DNA of 64,000 nucleotides from Verrucomicrobiaceae bacterium (GTDB lineage: Bacteria > Verrucomicrobiota > Verrucomicrobiia > Verrucomicrobiales > Verrucomicrobiaceae): assembly GCA_016795375.1 (NCBI GenBank), contig JAEUHJ010000204.1, positions 28,454 through 92,453 on the forward strand, written 5' to 3'. Made by a program: the position numbers and the translations under genes. Positions 58,978-64,000 of this stretch are shown in pieces. Under the pieces are notes generated by a model, which searched no databases, had not been told where the DNA came from, and saw only the letters and a list, made by a program, of their open reading frames with translations. Numbering within the stretch: the stretch's first letter is position 1; every line of letters starts with the position of its first letter.

Positions 58978-59463
58978 TTATTCAGCGGCGGCGGCTTTCT
59001 TCTTTGTGGCAGCCTTCTTGGCGGGAGCCTTTTTCTTCGGTGCTGCCGCGTCGGTGGCAGGCTCGGCGGCGGCCTCGGCGGCCGGAGCTTCAGCGGCCTT
59101 CGGCACAAAGGCATCCACCCACTCGATGTAGGCCATCGGAGCGGAGTCCGTGCGGCGCTGGCCGAGCTTGGTGATGCGGGTGTAACCGCCGACGCGATCC
59201 TTGGAGGCGACGGCGATCTCCTCGAAGAGCTTCTTCACCGCGTCCTTGTGGCGAAGCGAGGAGAGCGCGACGCGGCGTGCGTGCAGCGTGCCGCGCTTGC
59301 CGAGGGTGACGAGCTTCTCCGCGTAGGGGCGGAGGGCCTTGGCCTTGGCGAGCGTGGTGCGGATGCGACGGTGCTCGATGAGGGAGCAGGTGAGGTTCAT
59401 CAGCAGCGCGTCGCGGTGGTCCTGCTTGCGCTGAAGTTTGACGATTTTTCTTCCGTGTTTCAT
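58978..59463 (-). CDS. rplQ: 50S ribosomal protein L17 with C-terminal extension
   Basis: 161 residues. The core (1-~117) is standard bL17: MKHGRKIVKLQRKQDHRDAL, LIEHRRIRTTLAKAKALRPY with AEKLVTLGK, and RVGGYTRITKLGQRRTDSAP. Residues 122-161 are an added tail of Ala, Glu, Pro and then Lys, in the pattern AEAPAAEAAAEP to PKKKAPAKKAATKKKAAAAE. Such Ala/Lys tails are frequent on ribosomal proteins of PVC bacteria and probably contact rRNA or are disordered. It follows rpoA by 31 bp on the same strand and ends at a strong terminator. Confidence 0.97.
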   Translation of the reverse strand: MKHGRKIVKLQRKQDHRDALLMNLTCSLIEHRRIRTTLAKAKALRPYAEKLVTLGKRGTLHARRVALSSLRHKDAVKKLFEEIAVASKDRVGGYTRITKLGQRRTDSAPMAYIEWVDAFVPKAAEAPAAEAAAEPATDAAAPKKKAPAKKAATKKKAAAAE

Positions 59464-59494
59464 GTCCTATGTGGTCTTTCTTTCCTGTGATTGA

Positions 59495-60613
59495 TTACTC
59501 CTCGTCATCGACGTCGGGGAGATGGCTGTCCACGAGCTTGGAGAAGTCCAGGGCGTCGGCCTCCTCATCGTCGTCGCTGATCATGGTGCTGCGGGCGAGG
59601 AGGGAGACACCGCCGGGGGTGGCCTCAAGCAGCGCGGGGTCGAATTTCATGCCGAGAGACAGGCCCAGCTCGGCGAGCTTTTCCTTGATCTCGGTGAGGG
59701 ACTTCTTGCCGAAGTTGCGATAGCGGAGCATCTCGCCCTCGGTCTTCATCGCAAGCTGGCCGACGGAGGTGATGTTCGCGTTGTTGAGGCAGTTGGCGGC
59801 GCGGACGGAGAGCTCGATCTCGTTGACGCTCATGTTGAGGAGCTTGCGCAGCTCGCTGTTTTCCTCGCTCTGCGCTTCGGGAGCGGCCTCGAACTCGACG
59901 GCCTTGTCGTCGTAGTTGACGAACACGTCGAGGTGGTGGCGCAGGATGGCAGCGGATTGCAGGAGGGCGTCCTGCGGGGTGATGCGACCGTCGGTCCAGA
60001 CGTCGAGCACCAGCTTGTCATAGTCGGTGTTCTGGCCGACGCGGGTGTTTTCCACCGCGTATTTCACGCGGGTGACGGGGGAGTAGATGGAGTCGATCGG
60101 GATCACGCCGATGGGGGTGTCGGGGCGCTTGTTTTCCTCCCAGGTGGAGAAACCGCGACCGACGCGGACTTCGAACTCGCACTCGAACTTGGTCTTGCGG
60201 TCGAGATGGCAGATCACCTGGTCCTTGTTGATGACCTCAAAGTGGTTGTCTTCCTTGATGTCACCAGCGGTGACGGCACCTTCCTTGTCGGCGAAGATGG
60301 AGAGCAGGCGCGCCTCCTTGTTCTCGCTGTTGTGCTTGAAGCGGACTTTTTTGAGATTGAGCACGATCTGCACCACGTCCTCCAGGACGCCGGGGAGGGT
60401 GGAGAACTCATGCTCCGCGCCGCGGATTTTCACGGAGGTGATGGCGGCACCTTCCAACGAGGAAAGCAGGACGCGGCGGAGGGAGTTGCCGATGGTGTGG
60501 CCGTAGCCTTTGTCGAAGGGCTCGGCGATGAACTGCGCATAGGTTTCGGTGGCCGTGGCCTCATTTTTGACGAGGCGGTTCGGCATCTCGAATCGAGCAA
60601 GACGTACTGACAT
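59495..60613 (-). CDS. rpoA: DNA-directed RNA polymerase subunit alpha with acidic C-terminal tail
   Basis: 372 residues. The N-terminal assembly domain (about 15-235) carries FIAEPFDKGYGHTIGNSLRR and VLLSSLEGAAITSVKIRGAE, then GVLEDVVQIVLNLK. The C-terminal domain (about 265-325) has LNMSVNEIELSVRAANCLNN, SVGQLAMKTEGEML and RNFGKKSLTEIKEKLAELGL, which binds UP elements and activators. Residues ~330-372 form an extra tail (DDDEEADALDF, DVDDEE), very acidic and longer than usual. rpsM, rpsK and rpsD, the usual upstream partners, are absent: an AsmA-like gene lies upstream. A GGAGGT box sits 23 bases before the start, too far to be ideal. Confidence 0.97.
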   Translation of the reverse strand: MSVRLARFEMPNRLVKNEATATETYAQFIAEPFDKGYGHTIGNSLRRVLLSSLEGAAITSVKIRGAEHEFSTLPGVLEDVVQIVLNLKKVRFKHNSENKEARLLSIFADKEGAVTAGDIKEDNHFEVINKDQVICHLDRKTKFECEFEVRVGRGFSTWEENKRPDTPIGVIPIDSIYSPVTRVKYAVENTRVGQNTDYDKLVLDVWTDGRITPQDALLQSAAILRHHLDVFVNYDDKAVEFEAAPEAQSEENSELRKLLNMSVNEIELSVRAANCLNNANITSVGQLAMKTEGEMLRYRNFGKKSLTEIKEKLAELGLSLGMKFDPALLEATPGGVSLLARSTMISDDDEEADALDFSKLVDSHLPDVDDEE

Positions 60614-60725
60614 GGGATGTATGATGTGGCCGGGTTACCTCCGGGCGAGAATCCCGCGCATCTCAAAGAGAGGCAGGCACGGAGACCAACGGCGAATTTT
60701 GAGGGGGGAACTCGCGAGGGGCGGG

Positions 60726-60754
60726 GATAATGCAGGCCGGGGCCGGGTTTGCAA
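60726..60754 (-). promoter_or_regulatory. Candidate promoter for rpoA-rplQ
   Basis: On the minus strand, TTGCAA (60754-60749) is followed after 16 or 17 bases by CATTAT / ATTATC (60732-60726). It lies in the 203-bp gap between the AsmA-like gene and rpoA, about 113 bp before the rpoA start. It fits a unit detached from the ribosomal alpha operon. Confidence 0.4.
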
Positions 60755-60816
60755 CCTGGAATTTAATGGTGCAAAAGCAGGCGGGGTTGCTTCGCAAGAG
60801 AAGCGGCAGGCACGTC

Positions 60817-63507
60817 TCAGTCCCCAAAAAGCGGCTTCCGCTTTGGTGCGGAGGGCGTCTCCCCGGCCTTCCCGCCACTGCCGCTGATTTTTTTCGCCTC
60901 GCGCAATTCCTTTTCCGAGGGCGGCTTGCGCTCGTCCTTGTTGCCGCCGCCAAAAATGCGCGGCGACCATTTCGCGTTTCCCACGGTGCCGGAGCCCTTG
61001 TAGGCGAGCAGTTGTGTCACGGGGAAAAGCAGGATGCCCAGGCCGCGAAGACGCACCTCGGCGTTGAAGTCGATGTCGTCGCGGATGAAATCGATGTTGC
61101 CCCGGCTGAAGATGCGGTATGCGCTGGACTCGACCTCGATGTTGTCGGAGATGATGAAGCCGTCGGAGACTTCAAAGGTGCAGTCGGCCTCCTTGGCGAC
61201 GTTGTAGCCCTTGATCGGCGATGGCAGCAAGGCGCCGATGACGGGCGTGAGCGGACCCAGCACCGGCAGGGCCAGCAGGTTGCCGTTCACAATGAGGAGG
61301 GCTCCGCCGCCTTTGAGCGCCCGCCAGTCGTTCATGCGTCCGGTGAATTTGAAATGGCCGCTGATGTCGCCCTCGCTCTCGTTGCCTGGAGAGTACACCT
61401 GGGCGAAACGCCTGTAGCTGACGGCCTTCAGTTCCAGCTCGCCGTCATAAGGATTTGGCTCCCGGTTCTCGTTCAACGCCCCCTTCAAGACCACGCCGCC
61501 GCCGAGCACGTCCGCCGCGATGTCAAACCGCGTGCTGCCTTCGCGATTGTGGACGCCCGCCCGCACATCTTCAAAAGGCAGCTTCCTGCCGAACACGCTG
61601 TAAGGAAAGCGTCCGGCGCGGACTGTCACGTCATAGTCCTTCACGTCAGGCGCTAGGTTCACCGCACCATCGACCTGGAGGGTGTCGCCGAAAAGCCGGC
61701 CTTTGACATCGAAGTTCAGGATGTTGCCGAGGATGTGTACCTCGCCGCGCGGGGCGTTGATGGGATAATCCTCGTTCCACAGGACGTAGTGCGCGCCGCC
61801 GACAGGATTGGTGAATTCGACCTTGTAGTCGTTGAAGCGCGGGTTGGCCCTGTAGCCGATCGTGCCGTTCACTTTGACTTCGGTGCCGGCGGAGAAACGG
61901 TAGCGGGCGATCTGGTCCGCTGTCCTGGGGGCGAAGGCGCGCACGATGCCCGCGGCGTCGGCCTCCGCGTGGACGTTGACGAGCCGCAGCCATTTGGCGT
62001 CGTCAGCGTCGTTGACGAAGACGAAATCCGCCTGCGCGGGGCCGTCCGCGCGTTTCGCCCGGATGTTGGAGTAGTTCTGGATGTCCCCCAGCAGCGCGAG
62101 ATCCATCTCCACCGACTCGAACTGCACGCCTTTGTAGCGGAAGTTGCGCAGGACGCCGTGGCCGGAGCTGGGACACTCGCGCAAGTTCGGCGTCGCCCCC
62201 GCGCAGGAGAGCCGCAGGTCGATATGCGAGCTTTCGTCAAAGCCGAAGCGCTGGATGATCTCACGTGTTTTCGGCAGCGGGATGAAAGGCAGGAACACAT
62301 TCGGGTCCATGCGCAGCAGGATGTCATATTTGAAGCCCTGCTTGCGATGGTTCATGACGTTGAGCACGAGCGTGCCCGTCTTGTGCCGCAACTGCATGTC
62401 GCGCACGAAAAGACCTTCCGGCGTGGCGCCGATGTTGAGGCTCAGCGCGTTGAAAATCTCCCCACGGCTGCCGAATCTCCCGCAATCGAGCCTGCCGGTG
62501 ACCTCCGCCGGCACAAAGCCCTCCGGCCTGCCCGCTCCGAAATAGAGAACGCCTTCGAGCGCCAGATGCGGCGCCTCGTAAAACACCACCTCCAGCAATT
62601 GCTCGGTGCTGAAAAACGCGCGTGCCAGACCGGGCAGGTCGGCGCTGGAAGTGAGGCGGAAGCGCATCTTGTCCGCTCCCATGCGCCAGGTGGCGGTGGC
62701 ATCGAGCATGCCGAGATGGTCGCGCAGATGAAGCCGCCGCAGATCGATGAAGCCGCCGTCATACTCCGCCTCGGCGATGAGTTCTTTCCAGACATAGTCC
62801 TCGAACTCCAGACCCTCGGCCTGGAAAACCAGCTCCGCCTTGAGCTCCTGCGGACGATCCAGCGCGCCGGACACCTTCACCCGCAGACTGGGTGCGCGTG
62901 GAGCGTGGAATCTCGCCAGCCAGTCGAGTCCGCGTTGAATTTGCGCACGGTGCTCGCGCATGAGTTTCAGGCGATCGCTGGCGCTTTGACCGGGGTGCTG
63001 TCGTGTCCCCGGCCCCGGCAGCTCAAGCTCGCCGCTGATGGAGATGCGCAGGCCGCCGGAGAGGAGGCCTTCCGCGTGCCGGATGTCGAGCTTTTGCTCA
63101 TCCAGGAAGGCCCGTGCGTTGAGATCCTTCAGCTCGACCACAGTGAGATCCGGACGCTCGGGATCCACCGGCAGGGCCAGGCTGGCGTGCTGCAATTCCA
63201 GCGCCCTGATCCGCACCCGGCCCTCCATCAGATGACCGAAGTCCACATCGAGGTGCAGCCGGTCCACCGCGGCAACGAGGTGGATTTTCCGCGCGTCGTT
63301 GAACACACGCACACCGCGCGCCACCAGCCCGCCGAATGGATTCAGCGTCAGGCGCTCGAAGTCCGCCTGCACGCCATGCCGCGCCAGCTCCCCGGTGACA
63401 AATCCGTGCCACTGCGCCCGAAACGATGCCGTGTTCACATACATGCCGCCCGCCAGCAGGGAGCTGGAGACAAGAAGCAGCAGGCAGCGGCGCAGGAAAC
63501 GGAACAT
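60817..63507 (-). CDS. AsmA-like / DUF3971-type envelope protein
   Basis: 896 residues from the ATG at 63507, the first Met with an N-terminal hydrophobic anchor (MFRFLRRCLLLLVSSSLLAG). The upstream in-frame extension is Pro/Arg-rich and rejected. The body is long, beta-rich and repetitive, as in AsmA/TamB/YhdP proteins: GVQADFERLTLNPFGGLVAR and GVRVFNDARKIHLVAAVDRL near the start, then alternating strands, and the AsmA-type C-terminal region (~730-850): KGGGALLIVNGNLLALPVLG, then LTPVIGALLP, FEVSDGFIISDNIEVESSAY and DIDFNAEVRLRGLGILLFPV. A Lys/Glu/Pro-rich tail ends in KPLFGD. Such proteins bridge the periplasm and are proposed to move lipids between membranes; the specific role here is inferred from family. 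Same strand as rpoA but separated by 203 bp. Confidence 0.8.
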   Translation of the reverse strand: MFRFLRRCLLLLVSSSLLAGGMYVNTASFRAQWHGFVTGELARHGVQADFERLTLNPFGGLVARGVRVFNDARKIHLVAAVDRLHLDVDFGHLMEGRVRIRALELQHASLALPVDPERPDLTVVELKDLNARAFLDEQKLDIRHAEGLLSGGLRISISGELELPGPGTRQHPGQSASDRLKLMREHRAQIQRGLDWLARFHAPRAPSLRVKVSGALDRPQELKAELVFQAEGLEFEDYVWKELIAEAEYDGGFIDLRRLHLRDHLGMLDATATWRMGADKMRFRLTSSADLPGLARAFFSTEQLLEVVFYEAPHLALEGVLYFGAGRPEGFVPAEVTGRLDCGRFGSRGEIFNALSLNIGATPEGLFVRDMQLRHKTGTLVLNVMNHRKQGFKYDILLRMDPNVFLPFIPLPKTREIIQRFGFDESSHIDLRLSCAGATPNLRECPSSGHGVLRNFRYKGVQFESVEMDLALLGDIQNYSNIRAKRADGPAQADFVFVNDADDAKWLRLVNVHAEADAAGIVRAFAPRTADQIARYRFSAGTEVKVNGTIGYRANPRFNDYKVEFTNPVGGAHYVLWNEDYPINAPRGEVHILGNILNFDVKGRLFGDTLQVDGAVNLAPDVKDYDVTVRAGRFPYSVFGRKLPFEDVRAGVHNREGSTRFDIAADVLGGGVVLKGALNENREPNPYDGELELKAVSYRRFAQVYSPGNESEGDISGHFKFTGRMNDWRALKGGGALLIVNGNLLALPVLGPLTPVIGALLPSPIKGYNVAKEADCTFEVSDGFIISDNIEVESSAYRIFSRGNIDFIRDDIDFNAEVRLRGLGILLFPVTQLLAYKGSGTVGNAKWSPRIFGGGNKDERKPPSEKELREAKKISGSGGKAGETPSAPKRKPLFGD

Positions 63508-63884
63508 GACGGCTGGATTGTAGCCAGTGGACGTGGTTCCCGCCACAAGAGTTCGCCGTCCAGGGGGGGGCGATGTTCCGTGTTCAGGTTTAAAGATTCC
63601 GCGGCCAGTGTCCCGCACGTTCCGTCGATGCCAGTCGGCCTTGGAAAAAATCAACCTGCATGCCGCTGCGGGTGATTTCAGGACGCTCGCTCAAGTCCAA
63701 TGCAGAACCTGGCTGGTTCGGTTCTTCGCGAATTCATCGGTCTATTTTTGCACGGACCGTTTCCCCGGAGGGCGAGTTTCCACGCGCCATTTCCAGGCGG
63801 CGTTAATGCAAGCTCAAGACTCTGAATGTCAGTGTTTTATCGACTGGCAAAGCATATATAATGCCTGGCATGAATGGCACTCGG
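63508..63884. other. 377-bp non-coding stretch with poly-G and probable IS end
   Basis: Contains an 8-base G run (63563-63570), 56 bp upstream of the AsmA-like start, in its probable promoter region. From about 63,800 the base composition becomes more A/T-rich up to the transposase stop. An open plus-strand frame across this stretch has no protein-like features. Confidence 0.5.
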
Positions 63885-64000
63885 TTAAGCGACGGCGCGG
63901 TAGCGCTCGCGGTGGGGGATTTCCTGGAACTGGTGGCGGGGTGCGGTGAGCAGTTGGTAGGATTTGGGACGTCGCTTTTTTGCTCGTGGTTCTCGTCGTC
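63800..64000 (-). mobile_element. Right-hand fragment of an IS4-family insertion sequence
   Basis: The transposase C-terminus runs in from the window edge. About 85 bases of A/T-richer, non-coding DNA follow its stop, ending near GGCGTTAATGCAAGCTCAAG (63799-63818), which is a plausible terminal inverted repeat. The outer end cannot be proven without the other terminus. Confidence 0.45.
63885..64000 (-). CDS. IS4-family transposase, C-terminal 37 residues (runs off right edge)
   Basis: Read from the edge on the minus strand: RREPRAKKRRPKSYQLLTAP, then RHQFQEIPHRERYRAVA and stop TAA (63887-63885). 'RPK.Y.LLT.PRH.....PHR' is the usual basic end of IS4-family DDE transposases. The catalytic DDE core lies beyond the window, so whether the element is intact or broken cannot be judged. 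The gene's end lies in the ~490-bp region upstream of the AsmA-like gene and does not interrupt it. Confidence 0.75.
   Translation of the reverse strand, partial: RREPRAKKRRPKSYQLLTAPRHQFQEIPHRERYRAVA

Noticed and set aside
61735..63675. 646-codon plus-strand frame over the AsmA-like gene
   Set aside because: No signal peptide or domain, and amino-acid use unlike a real protein; the minus strand has the anchored AsmA-like protein.
63527..63949. 140-codon plus-strand frame at the right edge
   Set aside because: Spans the AsmA-like promoter region and the probable IS end, with no motif; the transposase end on the other strand explains part of it.

Overview
The window comes from a high-GC bacterium of the Verrucomicrobiota, most likely Verrucomicrobiales (Prosthecobacter/Verrucomicrobium-like). 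This rests on gene content: a PVC-type CxxCH heme-binding membrane-bound dehydrogenase, a giant PEP-CTERM protein built from autotransporter-associated beta-strand repeats (PATR), the four-gene Verru_Chthon cassette A-B-C-D, and weak or absent Shine-Dalgarno sites at many starts. No rRNA, tRNA or CRISPR was seen.

Layout. 1-4.8 kb: housekeeping and envelope genes (N-terminus of an exported M20 amidohydrolase, a secreted acetyl-esterase-like hydrolase, a TraB/GumN-like lipoprotein, kdsD for the Kdo pathway, a membrane-anchored unknown, a small ferredoxin). 5.0-11.5 kb: one 2184-residue secreted protein of unknown function. 11.8-14.6 kb: yaeQ, a vsr mismatch endonuclease carrying an in-frame hairpin insertion, a GH25 lipoprotein and an AlkD-like protein. 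14.7-18.05 kb: the CxxCH protein. 18.3-49.6 kb: one 10,434-codon gene, almost half the window. 49.7-57.3 kb: the pseudopilin-like cassette A-B-C-D. 57.4-58.8 kb: guaB. Then, on the minus strand, rplQ, rpoA and an AsmA-like protein, and at the right edge the C-terminal end of an IS4-family transposase.

The central system is the giant gene plus the cassette that follows 103 bp later on the same strand. The giant has a signal peptide, a PA14-like domain, roughly 35 PATR motifs, more than 20 copies of a second module inserted between or inside PATRs, long superrepeats, a phage-tail-like segment and a PEP-CTERM anchor. It has no autotransporter beta-barrel. It reads as three complete PATR proteins fused end to end. 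The cassette resembles the four minor pseudopilins of type II secretion (A like GspK, B like GspI, C like GspJ, D like GspH). I infer a dedicated export, display or adhesion system, but no ATPase, secretin, major pseudopilin or exosortase lies in the window. A 16-bp leader hairpin and a run of ten G inside the giant reading frame suggest post-transcriptional and phase-variable control.

Four small inverted-repeat elements lie outside the giant: one between yaeQ and vsr, one inside vsr, one inside the 2184-residue gene and one after guaB. Two of them are translated in frame.
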